NCBI GenBank assembly: GCA_905220665.1 | Contig: CAJNAR010000171.1 | Coordinates: 62,001 to 126,000, forward strand | Source of the DNA: Albugo candida | Lineage: Eukaryota > Oomycota > Peronosporomycetes > Albuginales > Albuginaceae | Length of the DNA stretch: 64,000 bases | Direction of reading: 5' to 3' | Part shown: positions 23,401-35,231 of the stretch, piece after piece | How positions within the stretch are numbered: the stretch's first letter is position 1 | How the letters are laid out: every line of letters begins with the position of its first letter | The notes under the pieces: model-generated | Databases searched by the model: none | Seen by the model: only the letters and a program-made list of their open reading frames with translations | Told to the model about the DNA's origin: nothing | Position numbers and translations under genes: made by a program

Positions 23401-26400
23401 TCACCTCAATTTCTCATTGCGTTGATCTTGCTCTAATTCTTCCATAACTTGTAAGAACGCTCCTGCTCGCTGCTCCCGAAGTCGCTTTACTCGGTTTGTG
23501 GCAAGCAGTCGGCGCACTGCAGACTGAATGCGCTTAGTTGACAGGTAGACCCGTAGACTTGCACCAAAGGAAGATAGCGATTGTGACTGCTCAGTGTATA
23601 GAGAGATATGTCGTGGTGGAAGGATCGTATCCGAACGTTCCTTTGCTAGTTTTTCCATAACGTGATGTGCTGTTGCATAGAGAAACGCTGTGATCGAACT
23701 GCAGCCATGGCCATCCAGCTGTAAAGGCAAGTTCATTGCCCACTTTATAATCTCATTATGACTAGAGCTCTTTGGCAATCCAAGAGGTGGAGGAAGACGA
23801 CACATCAGCTTGATTAATGAGTGATCATTTAACATTCCGGTATGCTGAGTATCATATTGCGTCCATAAAAGGACAGCATGATCAAAGTCTTCTGTGGTGA
23901 TCACAGCTGCATTCTTCTCATTTGTGACTTCAAATCCTTCCAAAATGACAGCGACAAAGAGATTGAGAAGTACGTACGTTGTCAGCAGCATGTACGAAAC
24001 GAAATATATGTACGTGATAGAAATTCCAGGAGAGCATCCAATTGTGAGGTTTGGGTCTTTCGTATAATTTCGAGCTGCATCGAGCATTTCAAAGGTGTAA
24101 TCCTTCACACATGATTGACCGTAAGGAAAAGGGGCTTCTCCTTCCATCGGCTGAACCATCAGATCGTACATGACGTCATTCCAAGCTTCTCCAGTAGTGA
24201 AGCGAAAAAGTGTCACCATCGCCATCCGTATGCTTTTAAAGTTGGCGTGTTCATCGAGCGTTTTACCTAGCATCACGCCAGCATACAGCTGTACACCCAA
24301 GACACCATACACAAACATGATCAGGAACATCAATGTGGAGACGTTGATCAAGGCAGGCATATTATCCAGTATCGTAGTGACAATATCTTGCATGCTTCTG
24401 GCTCGTTTCATGAGACGTATCGCAAGACCCATCCGACATGCTCGAAGTGCATTTGCGATCGGGGCAACTCGATCGCCTATGATCAGTAGGGGCAATGAGA
24501 TTGCCATCGACCCGATACCAACAAGACAATCAAACCAGTTTGATGGATCTTTGAGATACGAATGTCCATACGCAACGACTTTAATCAGTAATTCAAGGCA
24601 AAACACACCTGCAAAGACGACGTTGGTCAATTGAAGAATGTGCGCAATCCTCTTCGACTCGCCAAAATGAGTCATAGCGAGTATCAATGGATTCAAGACT
24701 ATACAGAAGTTCAAGAAATTCTCCACCCACGGATGTCGAATGGCGCGATAGCAAGCGCGACGAAGTACGCTCTTTGGTATTGTTTGGTTATTGTTCAAAC
24801 GTATGCTACAGCGAGCAGATTAGACCGAGTAACAGCATGCACCAGTTCCTTACGCTTTGATTGATTCTTGTATTTGTACCCATTCCCGCTGCGAATCGTT
24901 AGTGTAAACGTCATCTGAAAGTGTCGCTCGCATACGATTGAAATTATCGATCACAGCACCGACAAACAAGTTGAGCGAGAAAAAGCTACCAATGATCACA
25001 AACACTGGAGAAATTACTTAGCGTTTTATTCCTGCTTTGAGATTGAGCTGAGCGTACCGATGAAGAACGGAATGTACGCTCGATTCCAATTCTGTACTGG
25101 ATGGTACCCAATCTCGGTCGCATCCACTCCTTCATACATGATATCCACCCAGCCTTCTGTGCTTGCAATCTCAAATAAGGTCATCACGGACTTGAGGATG
25201 TTATTGTAGTTTCTTCGCTTTGAGTACCAGCGACCACCATGATCCAAGCAGTCTTGATGAGAGAATAGCTTTTTAAACGATAACTTTGTAAAGCCGAATG
25301 TCGCTTCCAATTGAGCCATTTTCTCGCCTGAAAATGTGCTGAAATCACAAGCAAATAATCTACCTTTGAAAAGATTGACGCAAATGATCCCAAAGCTGAA
25401 GAAAAGGAGAATGCAAACTATAAACACATTAAAAATGTACGGAATACTGGAAAGTAAGGCGTGTACTGCAAGTCGCATGCTCGGAAATCGACCGATGACG
25501 CGTAAAGGCCGAAGAGCGCGGAGTGCTCGAAGCGATCGAATGGATTGAATGGTTTTGTCGCCAGAGAATAATGTCAAAAAAGATGCAATCAGTGTGCTCG
25601 AATCCAACACATTCCACGGATCGCGTAAATACGACTCAGGGCCGTTCCATAAAACTCCTCGATCGATAATTTTGAAGATCATTTCAGCTGAAAACATCCA
25701 TGTGAAAGCTTGATCAAAAGACATCAAGTATCTTGACAGCGAGCCTTGCGGATCATCCAGTGGATTGTCGACTGCCAGTAGGATGCTGCTGATGAAGATG
25801 AAAAATAGAAGAAGGTATTCCGTGTAGCGATGATGCATTATTGCAGATATATAACGCCGGAGAATATTCCTTCGCGAAAATATAAGGAGTGAGCGATTGC
25901 GAAAAAAATGAGTGATCCTGCTCTCCTTCATGACACTTGGTGATGTTTCATGAGGTAATTGAGAGCCTCCTCGATAGGCAGCCTCTGCTGAAATTGGAGC
26001 TACTCTTCCTTGAGCGACGTTCTTCTTTCTTTTAGAATTATGAGAAGTGGTGTCATTGTGCTGAGATAATTCCGAGCTTCGTTTACGCACACGACGAGGT
26101 CGATGGCTTGGTGGAATCACATAGCTTCTCTTTTTGGCATCTCCAGTAAGACTTTTCTTCGCATATGGAGTGTCTATAGTCGCCTCTATTGAGGACGATT
26201 GAGGCAGCACAGCGGCTGTTTTCTGACGCGTTATCGCTTCTTTTGCCTGAGCAATGACTTCCTTACCCTTCACAATCGCTTGTCCTGTTTCTTGTTGAGT
26301 TTCTTCGATGCTAAAGTTATTCAAAAGGATTGCAAGGAAGAGATTTAATATGATGATATTGCCGAAAATCATGACCGCCACAAAATACAAAGCAGCACCC

Positions 26401-29215
26401 CATCCAACAGCACGAATGCCGTCTGCCATTACCGCTGTCCAATTCTCTTCGGTCAAACATTGAAATACGGTCGTGAAGGCAGACAGAATATCATCAAAAT
26501 TGGATCGACGAATTTTATATGGCCGTTCTGGGGTCCAAAAAGCATGCGGTGGTACGGTCGAATTGTATTTATGCGGCTCCCATGATACATAGTTCCCAGC
26601 ATCATCGAATCGATACTTGTTGGAAAAAAATTGCATCCCAATTAAAGCAAATACGTACATGATCAACAAGAGAAGGAGCCCAAAACTCGCGACATCCGCA
26701 ACACTGTCTGCAATCTACACATTGTCATGAGAAATATAATGCTCAGGTAGTAAACAATCTCCTCACCGTTTTGAGCAACTGTCTCAAAGATTTCCAGGTG
26801 CCAGCGAGCTTTAAAACTCGGAATAATCGAAGTGTCCTCAGGGCTGAGATTCCTTTAGATTTGTGCGATATTCTGGTCTGATTTGTGATGAATTCAGTGA
26901 CGCTGAAAATAACGATGACTCCGTCAAATAATGCGTAACCATCTTGCTTTACGCTTTTCCATCCGAATCCGATCAATTTCAGCGCGAATTCGATAAGAAA
27001 TATGAATGTGAGAATCACATTTACTTTCTCTGTGAAGGCGTCCTGAATTGGATTGACGGGATACTGATCCAACGATAGACAAATTGTGTTGAGTAGAATG
27101 CAAAATATGATCAATGCGGAAAACCATCGCGCCTGGGATGAACACAAGAATAAGAGTCTTTATAAAGAGAAGGAGATAAATTACGTCTATTTACATTGAC
27201 AAGTGTTGCGCAAATTGCACGAAATCGATGCCAGATTGTAATCTTCCCTGGAGGACTGACCCATCGCTTTTGAAAGCTTTTTCGGAAACTTTGTGGTTTT
27301 TGAAGCGCGGAACCTTGATCCTGACCATTTTCCAAGGGGATGATGCGAGTTGTGTTGAAAAACCTAGACTGTACGAGCGTGAACGTAACTCTTGCACTGC
27401 TTATTGGCTGCTTCGCCAGAAGTATCGCATCCCAAGTCCCCGCATTTCCATCATTGGAAGCTGTGAAGTGCTCCCAAATCACCGCAAACACAAACTGTAG
27501 CAGAAAAAATGCTCCAACAATTGTATACACGATAAAGTAAAAGGTGGAAAAGTACCAATTGGATGCATCCTGAAACTAGGCGCAGTCTTCATATCAGCTC
27601 ACCAGTACAACAAAACTAATCAGCAGCGTACATGATACATGACGTTCGTCCAACCTTCCAGCGTGATACATTGGAATAAAGTAAGTAGCGCATACCCAAT
27701 ATGATCAAAGTTCATAAGCGCGTGATCCCATACTTCGTCAGGTGGTAAAAGGTTGAGGTTGACGGTGGTTCCTTCTGGTGGGTTGTAAACAGATCCACAA
27801 TACTGATCACTTGGACACCTGTAATTGCCTCCACAAACATGTCCATCGTCTGCAAGTGCCCAAATTCCGTCGACTGGAGTCGGTGTTTCTCTACAGCGAT
27901 AATAAAGCGCTCCATTCCAAATTGAGACGCCCAAAACTCCAAAAATGGCAAATACAAAAAAAAGAACGATCATAACATTGATGAGGGCTGGAATCGCTGA
28001 AATCAGTGCGTACACCAAATTGCGCATTCCACGCAAATTGGTGAGAGTGCGTAAAGGACGCAAAAGACGGCATGTTCTAAGAACTAGTAGCTTTGGTACA
28101 CTAGGGATATCTCCAATTAAACCGGCAATCACAACAAAACAATCCAAAATATTCCAAGCGCTTCGTAGGTATGCCCCATGGCCAAAGAAAAACCCCATAG
28201 CTACTATCTTAAGAACGCATTCGACTGTGAAGATGATGGTGAAGATTAGTTCGCAGCGTTCCACAAAAGCATTTCTACTATTGAGCTTGGTGAATCCTTG
28301 CGAATCGATGATTTCACCGGGATCCGCATGGTCACGAACACCCAAAATGATGGAGCTAAAGAGTATGCATCCGAGGATAAACCGATCAAACCACTTCCAT
28401 TCGATGAACCAAACCAAAGCATACCGAAATCGATTCTGTACAGTTAATATAAAAAGAGACGTTGTAGCGAATCTTCGTTTATGACCATGTACGTCATAAT
28501 TGAATTCTTTCAATCCTAGCTCGGTCACCCCCGTTTGAAACTCAAGATACGAAATTCGACCGCTGTGATTACAGTCGACTCTGGCAAAGATTTTCTCCAA
28601 CGCTGCATCCAACTGATTATTACACCGCTCTAATTCCAGCTGGAATATCCGTATCAGCTTGAGCTCGATCAAATCAAAGCTGAATGAAGTTGTGCTGATT
28701 TCTTTGTACTGTTGAAGCAGATCGCACGAGTAGAGGCAGAAATCATTAAAGTCGATAAATCCATCACGATCGGTGTCAAAGGCGTCCCACAAACCTCTTG
28801 TACAGGCATCTTGTTCAGTTTCAAAGCTCGGAATTACCGATGTAATTCGTTTTTTGACTTCTACAACGAATGCTGCAGAGCCTCGACGCAACAACTGCAT
28901 ACTTGAGACTTCTGTGTCATGTTTTTGTGAAATCTGTCTCGTGGTCTCAGGTCGAGCAGCAGGGTCTACCGAATTGCAATCGGTCGAGAAATTTGTGCCT
29001 TGACTCAACGTATTCGGAAGACCATTGCTCAAGTGCGTAGTATCGCTTTTCACGGCTGCAGCTTGAGCGGGATTCGAATCTACACTTATCCGATTCTCAT
29101 TCTCCGCTCGTCGACTAGGCAGATGATGTACTGTAGGACCTTGAGTCCCAGCGAAAGGTGACCCGCTTTGAGGAATCGCTGCAGAAATAAGTCTTAATGG
29201 TTCTGTAGCATTCAT
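23401..29215 (-). CDS. Four-domain voltage-gated Ca2+ channel alpha subunit with N-terminal EF-hands
   Basis: Six exons keep phase throughout: 29215..27632, 27575..27195, 27132..26767, 26714..25058, 25004..24854 and 24805..23401, giving 1847 residues. Two EF-hand loops lie at residues about 147-158 (DTDRDGFIDFND) and 214-225 (DCNHSGRISYLE). Four six-helix repeats follow. The S4 voltage sensors are RTCRLLRPLRTLTNLR (I), ALRTLRLFRVLKLAG (II), RSLRALRALRPLRVIGR (III) and LRACRMGLAIRLMKRAR (IV). The pore loops TLEGWT, TEENWT, STEGWV and TGEAWN put glutamate in all four selectivity positions, the EEEE ring of Ca2+ channels. The C-terminus has an IQ-like basic helix (STKRIQSAVRRLLATNR). In flagellates such channels serve ciliary beating or fast membrane signals. 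EF-hands ahead of repeat I are not typical of animal Cav channels. Confidence 0.93.
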
Positions 29216-29527
29216 TTAACATCACGGATGTGTAGGGTACCCTTCGTGCACCGCAACCTATAACAGCGCGTGCTCAATTAAATGACGCACGGGGTGGGAA
29301 ATCCTAAAATAGCTAAAAAACTCACTTTCTGCCATGGGTCTTGGATATCTTTTCTCGCAGCTTTCTACTAAAAGTATCATTTGATGATGTCTTGCAACCC
29401 ATTCATTGCCAAATTGAAGTTATCCTTACACTCTATTAAGTGAGTCAATTAATTCATGGACCAAGTCTTGAGACTAAAAGTGGTTGAATATTGCCATGAA
29501 TAGTATCAACACTCAAGCAATCACAAT
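29216..29527. other. Intergenic stretch upstream of the Ca2+ channel
   Basis: About 310 bp with no ORF of coding character. It is presumably the promoter of the channel and the 3' flank of the C2 gene. Confidence 0.4.
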
Positions 29528-30769
29528 TCAGAGATCATAACTCGCGAACTCTTCAACCCCAAAGGCGTCATTACTCAATGGAAGATCGATACGATCGATG
29601 CTTTGCGACTCGCAAATATCGGATGCGACTGGGATCAAAGAATCGATATGCATATCGTTCGTCATTCTGATAATATCGTCCTCTTCATCTTCGATAAGCA
29701 CATTATTGCACGTCAAGAGATCTTGTAGTTCTTCTTCGTCACTGATTTCATCTTTGTCTATCAATATATTGCGGCTTTCACGCTCCATAATATCAGCATA
29801 GCATCTCGCCAACAAATGTGCGGCAGATTGACAGGTTTCTGTAAAGTATTTTGGATTATAGCTCGGGCGTCTCTCAATATCAATTTCTGATGATCGTGTG
29901 CCTAGTGTCATTATTGGTGAGAACGGCGCTGTGCAGTTGCTTGTAGCATCAGCAGTGTTTAATTTCCCCTTTGAACATTTCGCTGTGCCGGGTGAGCGGA
30001 TGCCCTCATACATTCCCTTTTCTCGGTTGACACATTGCACGGACTTCGAATTCATGATTGAAGTAACGCTTTTCTTATACAAGAGATCAGGTGAGTCCGA
30101 AGCAACCATGTGCATCAATATTCGAATCTGGCCGACGTGATGCTCACTACTCAGCAAGTCAAACCATTGGTCCGTGACGCCATTTACGCTCTCCAATGTG
30201 ATCGGTACCAAGCACGAGCCTACTGTTTGTAAACCGAAGAGTGTACATGACTTGAGCCGCACACAAATACATTTCGGACAGGCATCCGATACCAAGAATT
30301 GGAATCTTTCTTTCCACGAAATACACCCCTTCTGATTTTGCTGAACACTTGTTCTCCAGCAGTGCGTTGATGATTTTGCAATTACTTTTTCTTTTAATAA
30401 TAGTTTCCTGACCACATGATTCGGTGCCGATAAAAATCGGTCTGACGCGGTGAGAGCATTGGTGTCTCTCAGCGCTAGCGTAGAACGATATCCATGCTTT
30501 CCGGACAGCTTTTCTGCGACTACATGGGCGGAATGAATGGATATATGTAAAGTATATGAGCTTCCCTTGGATTCTGGGCGAAGGTGACTTTGTTTCGAAT
30601 TTTGATACTTTAGTCGCTGTGAAGGAGGCGCTGAATTGCGATTTTTACTGGTAGCTAAAGTTTTCGCCCGTCGAAATGGAAGCATTTTGTGACGAATACC
30701 CGCAAGAAACGAAGGTGGTGACGAACGGCATCCTTTGTCAAGAAGAATGTCGCTCACGACATGACTCAT
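29528..30769 (-). CDS. C2-domain protein
   Basis: A 413-residue intronless ORF starts at the ATG 30769. Residues about 70-215 have the beta-sandwich pattern of a C2 domain: YTLHISIHSAHVVAEKL, then SWKERFQFLVSDACPKCICVR, then VPITLESVNGVTDQWFDL. The usual cluster of Ca2+-coordinating aspartates is not obvious, so it may bind lipid or protein without calcium. The N-terminus is basic, and the C-terminal 100 residues are acidic (EDEEDDIIR) and likely disordered. It is immediately upstream of the Ca2+ channel on the same strand. Adjacency alone does not show functional coupling. Confidence 0.6.
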   Translation of the reverse strand: MSHVVSDILLDKGCRSSPPSFLAGIRHKMLPFRRAKTLATSKNRNSAPPSQRLKYQNSKQSHLRPESKGSSYTLHISIHSAHVVAEKLSGKHGYRSTLALRDTNALTASDRFLSAPNHVVRKLLLKEKVIAKSSTHCWRTSVQQNQKGCISWKERFQFLVSDACPKCICVRLKSCTLFGLQTVGSCLVPITLESVNGVTDQWFDLLSSEHHVGQIRILMHMVASDSPDLLYKKSVTSIMNSKSVQCVNREKGMYEGIRSPGTAKCSKGKLNTADATSNCTAPFSPIMTLGTRSSEIDIERRPSYNPKYFTETCQSAAHLLARCYADIMERESRNILIDKDEISDEEELQDLLTCNNVLIEDEEDDIIRMTNDMHIDSLIPVASDICESQSIDRIDLPLSNDAFGVEEFASYDL

Positions 30770-31183
30770 GACTTTTTGCCTGCCAATTCAATACTGGCAT
30801 GTATCTACAAAAGATGACCAACGCTTTGTGCATTCTACGACTGCAAAGAACACGCTACTGTCTTTTTATTTTCATTCCGAATCTCACAGTCAAAGCATCT
30901 TCCGTAGTCACTGACGCATGGCGAAAAATCAGCTTCGATGACGCTTGTGTCTAATGGTCTCTACCGACTTCGAAGAACTAGTAGGTAGCCAATGCGCTTT
31001 TTAGGACAGTTCATCTCTGGCTATTCTTTATTGATTTGGTATCGAGTCTAACAGCTTGTCAGCTCCAAATTTTTGACGCGAGCGGATGAGTATACTATAG
31101 TTGACTGAATACAGTCACCGACGGATGATTGTACAGCTTTCGATTGTTTGAGAGGGTACGCAATGTGTTTAATTCGTCGTACA
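30770..31183. other. Intergenic stretch
   Basis: About 410 bp between the C2 gene start and the hAT-derived gene stop. I see no ORF with coding character and no RNA gene. Confidence 0.4.
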
Positions 31184-34100
31184 TTACACGCTCATCCAAG
31201 GCTGTTGCTTGTTCGACTTTGTTATTGACATTGCCTCAGATGCAGTTTCTCCTCTATCGGTCAATCGCAGATTGATTGACGCACACAAAAATTGCTCAAA
31301 ATCGTTTGTATCCATTATACCGACTTGATCCGTACTGTCTTTGGCCAGACTATCGCGCCATTGATACAGTGAGAAGGGTGTGCACATGTTTGCGGTCCGG
31401 ATTGAGTCAGTACCGCTATCATGACTCAGAATGTCTTCCAGTGTGCAATCGTTTGGTATCGACAGTACATATCGAGCCAGTGTTGCAAGAAGTGGATATT
31501 CTACTCTCATTTGGGCCCACATTGCGAGCGGGTTTTCTTTCAATGAGAGATAGTTTTCTTCCTTGTAGTATGAGATTTCTACTTCCAGGAGATTGTTGGA
31601 CTTGGCGACTTCAATCGAGGAAGGATGTTGGCCATTGGTGTTTTTGGAGGCACCAGTTCCGAGCGTCCCGTCTTCGTGAGTAGTAAGAGTTGCCTGTAAT
31701 GCATCATCCCACATGCCATCCATCAAGGACTTCAGCGAGTCTGGATCTCGGTCTTCCATTCCTGACGCACTTGGAATCCCTCTATTTAATTTTGCCTTCT
31801 TTTGATGTGAGTCTTGGTCTTGTGAGATGTCCTCACCTTCACTGCAATGAGTGTCGGTGATTGTCATAAGCATATCCCCTTCACTCGTCTTTGCTTTGAG
31901 AGCGAGCACAAGATCTGTCGCTTGAGTCTTAACCAAGTCCCAAAATTCATGAGCTGGAATTGGTCCTTTCACAATGAACGGTCGAGTACGAGGATCTAAA
32001 AGGGTCGCAACCCAAAACAAATCAAAGGAATGTCGCCTCATGCTGCTCCAGTCAACGGATGGTACTTTGAAGAAAAAGCCAAACATATTGCGAAGATTTT
32101 GGTTGAGCAGGTCTTTGAACGCTGCAATTTCTGAAAGAAGATCTTTATCCGGAAATGTTCTGTGGAATGACTCATCAGCCACCCATTTGACGCTATCGAG
32201 CTTTAGACTCTCCACCTTCTCGATAATAGTGTATATGGTCGGGATCAATAGTGAGGAAACAACAAATTTTTCTGCCTTCATTTTCATCACTGAATCATGG
32301 AACGGCTTCAATATAGAGTGCAAGTAAAAGGTGGATGACCAGTCCTTTTCTGAAAAAAACCAATCCATGACATCATTCTCAACTTCAGAAACTTTAAAAA
32401 TATTCTCGAGGGCTTTCTCCGAATTCATAATCCTTGGCGCAAGTCTAGTGAGAATGACAACTATTTGCGGTAGATTTTCCACTGTAGGTGCTACCATACT
32501 GATTTTGTGACTCAAGATGTGTTCCACCTCAGCAGAAGCTTCGTTTCTCAAGTAATTTCGAGCTTCAGCACAACATTGGATTTGCTCAAACAAGTAGAAA
32601 AGCTTTTTTACAAGCTTTGTAAGCTTCGCTTTTGATGTACCTGCAGATCCAAGATCACAAACCTGGTCACGCTTCTGACTAGCACTGTGTTGACACTCAG
32701 CATTGAAAAAGGGCACAGGAAACAATGGGTTGCCATCAAAACTTCTTTCATTTTGTTCCTCCTCATACGTGACTCCATTCAGACTCATGATAACGGTATT
32801 CTGGAGGGCTGAAGTTATCGTTGAGACAAGTGTCACGTGCTGGTTTTTGCACAAAATTTTGGCAACCTCAGATTGAGCTTGCACGTTTTTGAATAATAAT
32901 TGCGGACATGTACCATCGCTTGCCAAATTTATGTGATCAACTGCTGTGATCATTTCAGACACGACGTGCTCAGTATCGTGACCGTTTTCATCCATTATGT
33001 TGCCTTCTCGGATGCTATGTAACTGCGTCACACGTAAACACCGACGGAAGAGATTGAAACTTTGATCCAACCCAGTTGCAAACAATGCAAGAAAAGAGTC
33101 GTTAGAGTGACTGGGGGTGTTCGTCTCTGAATAGTTTGCAAAAGTGCATTCTGTGAGGACCAAATGAAGTATTTTGTTCAGCTGAGAATCGATCATTGCT
33201 TGATCGTTGATCTTTCTTGAGAGTTCAGCAATATTTTCGTAGAAGTTTTGTTGTAAGGCTGTTATATATCTACTATTTCGATCATCTATCGTGCTGTATA
33301 TTTCATCGGTGCAGGTGATTTGTGGTGCCATACATTCCACAAGCATGTCACGAAATGAAGAGCCACGTAAAACATTCAATGGTACCCTTTCATGCAAACA
33401 AAATCTACCCACTGCCTCACGTATTTTTCCAAGTTGGTTTAAGTGAGCATGTGAGTGCAATGATATAGAATCTGCTGTGTTCGGTAATCGATTCATATGA
33501 GTCAAATCCTTCAGGATAGTATTTGGATCGGCAGATACCAGAGTTGCGGCGTAATCGTGATACAAACTTCTCAGCCGTAGATCATGCTCATGACCTTTTA
33601 CCCTTCTAGTGCTACTTCCGTTGGCCAGGTCAGCGTCGACCAAACCAGAAGTGTCACCATTTGCATCATTGTCCAAATCAAAGACATGAAGGTCATTTCT
33701 ACTTTCCGTTTTCCTCTTTTTTCGACTTCGTTTAGCATTTACGATCCGGTGCATTTGAATGGTTTTCTTTTCCCTTGCATGTTTCGCATAGACTTCAGGG
33801 TGATTCTCCTTCAAATGACGCCAAAGATTGGAGGTAACGCTTTTACTGAACCTAACCACTGATTTACGCAGCAGTTTACCTTGCTGCTTGCATAGCTTAC
33901 AATGTGCAGTATGGGATTCCTCTCTTCGTTTTGTATGAAAATCACTGTCGATTTCGTACCACTTGTATACAGCAGAAACAGTTCCATTACTTCCATTATT
34001 ATTGCTATCTGCGGAATAATTTTCATCCTTTTCTTCGGTCATGTGTAAGGAATGCACGTCATTTGATGTCACAGCGGATAATACTGAGCGGGGAGCAAGT

Positions 34101-34261
34101 TGTGCACCTTCAGACAAATCGCGATCAGGCGGATACGACGAAGTGCTGTTGTCATAGAAATTTTCTGGTGGTCCGGGCGTACCTGAGGCGAAACATAGAT
34201 CTTCATTTGACTCGATTGAATTTGGCGCGGTTGAAGTTGTCCGATGAGTTGAGATGTCCAT
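31184..34261 (-). CDS. BED zinc-finger / hAT-transposase-derived protein, probably domesticated
   Basis: A 1025-residue ORF with no stop or frameshift. Residues about 95-165 form a BED-type finger: YKWYEIDSDF, CKLCKQQGK, then SNLWRHLKENHPEVY supplying the histidines. The centre carries a helical block with LFWVATLLDPRTRPF, a recognisable hAT core motif. The C-terminal part (SYYKEENYLSLKENPLAMW, then YPLLATLARYVLSIP) matches the hAT dimerisation domain. The family's usual ending of that domain, with an SSAASER-type turn and a conserved FS, has been replaced by an unrelated tail. The first catalytic aspartate context (TTDxW) is not visible. The long intact frame in a gene-dense region, loss of catalytic signals and no visible terminal repeats suggest a host gene made from a transposase. 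Confidence 0.75.
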   Translation of the reverse strand: MDISTHRTTSTAPNSIESNEDLCFASGTPGPPENFYDNSTSSYPPDRDLSEGAQLAPRSVLSAVTSNDVHSLHMTEEKDENYSADSNNNGSNGTVSAVYKWYEIDSDFHTKRREESHTAHCKLCKQQGKLLRKSVVRFSKSVTSNLWRHLKENHPEVYAKHAREKKTIQMHRIVNAKRSRKKRKTESRNDLHVFDLDNDANGDTSGLVDADLANGSSTRRVKGHEHDLRLRSLYHDYAATLVSADPNTILKDLTHMNRLPNTADSISLHSHAHLNQLGKIREAVGRFCLHERVPLNVLRGSSFRDMLVECMAPQITCTDEIYSTIDDRNSRYITALQQNFYENIAELSRKINDQAMIDSQLNKILHLVLTECTFANYSETNTPSHSNDSFLALFATGLDQSFNLFRRCLRVTQLHSIREGNIMDENGHDTEHVVSEMITAVDHINLASDGTCPQLLFKNVQAQSEVAKILCKNQHVTLVSTITSALQNTVIMSLNGVTYEEEQNERSFDGNPLFPVPFFNAECQHSASQKRDQVCDLGSAGTSKAKLTKLVKKLFYLFEQIQCCAEARNYLRNEASAEVEHILSHKISMVAPTVENLPQIVVILTRLAPRIMNSEKALENIFKVSEVENDVMDWFFSEKDWSSTFYLHSILKPFHDSVMKMKAEKFVVSSLLIPTIYTIIEKVESLKLDSVKWVADESFHRTFPDKDLLSEIAAFKDLLNQNLRNMFGFFFKVPSVDWSSMRRHSFDLFWVATLLDPRTRPFIVKGPIPAHEFWDLVKTQATDLVLALKAKTSEGDMLMTITDTHCSEGEDISQDQDSHQKKAKLNRGIPSASGMEDRDPDSLKSLMDGMWDDALQATLTTHEDGTLGTGASKNTNGQHPSSIEVAKSNNLLEVEISYYKEENYLSLKENPLAMWAQMRVEYPLLATLARYVLSIPNDCTLEDILSHDSGTDSIRTANMCTPFSLYQWRDSLAKDSTDQVGIMDTNDFEQFLCASINLRLTDRGETASEAMSITKSNKQQPWMSV

Positions 34262-35231
34262 TGATTTGCGTCCAATTTATTGAATTGTATAAATTGTATA
34301 AAGAAATCGAGTGATTATCGAGGATACCGGTATTGGACGAATATGTTGCCAGTAAAGCAGATGCTATCCATATTGCCAAAACTTTGCTACGTGTATCTCG
34401 CTTCATAAAATGCCAGTTTATCGGCGTCTTCGGTACGCGATGAGTCGAGAATACTGCATGATGCTCCGCTATAAAATCCTTTCACCTCATGCCAGAAATT
34501 TGGCCATATTATCACATTTGTGACTGCTTGTAATTATTCCATCCGGAATGATATATCTCGCAATGATGACACCGTTCTGGCTACGTCACATATAAAGCCT
34601 TATTAGAGGGATCACAAGCAGGTTACAGCGGCTATGTGCCATCTGTTCGATGGAGAATACAAAGAGATTCGAGATCGTCTCCTCAACATGGAAAAGTGAC
34701 AAAAGTAGACGGTAGGTGAAATGAGCGGTTGTTAGCACGTCACCGTATATGGATACAGTATCGTCATAAGCAGCAATCAGAAATGGAAAATAACACCCGG
34801 CAAGGAGTAGCAAAAAAGAGGTTTTGGAGAAGAATTCAATTTGGCCTGATTATCATATCCCGCACGCATAAACCGCAGTCTCTAATGGCTTATGCGGCAC
34901 GTCATAGCAAGACGGCAAACTGTCTGATCATCAATATCAGAGATGGGAATTTAGCTTTAAGCATTACGAACACGAAGACGCTAACTGATATGTGAATTGG
35001 AACATGCATCTCTTTTTTATCTTGCAATAGCGATTATTAATTATATGGTCATTTGCTACAGAATATTGTTATGCACGCTCCTGGTTCTCTCTGTCTTTTT
35101 GAGCGTAGCGGAGCATTATAATGGTGAAGCATAGTACAGATGCATACGAGACTACTCTTTTGTTAATAGTTTATATAGCCATAATATATCTGTCTTTACA
35201 GAATTATATTCAGTGTACTCAAACATTATTT
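34262..35231. other. Divergent intergenic region, about 970 bp
   Basis: This lies between the start of the hAT-derived gene (minus) and the TBP-like gene (plus) and carries both promoters by position. A minus-strand frame at 34586-34813 with a hydrophobic start opens only at TTG, so I did not call it. A TATATAT-like run occurs near 35176-35190. Confidence 0.4.

Noticed and set aside
27945..28484. 179-codon plus-strand frame
   Set aside because: Lies entirely antisense to the Ca2+ channel repeat I exon and shows the composition of reversed membrane helices.
34586..34813. Minus-strand frame beginning LLLAGCYFPFLIAAYDD, like a signal peptide
   Set aside because: Its first codon is TTG and no in-frame ATG or usable splice site lies upstream; probably chance.
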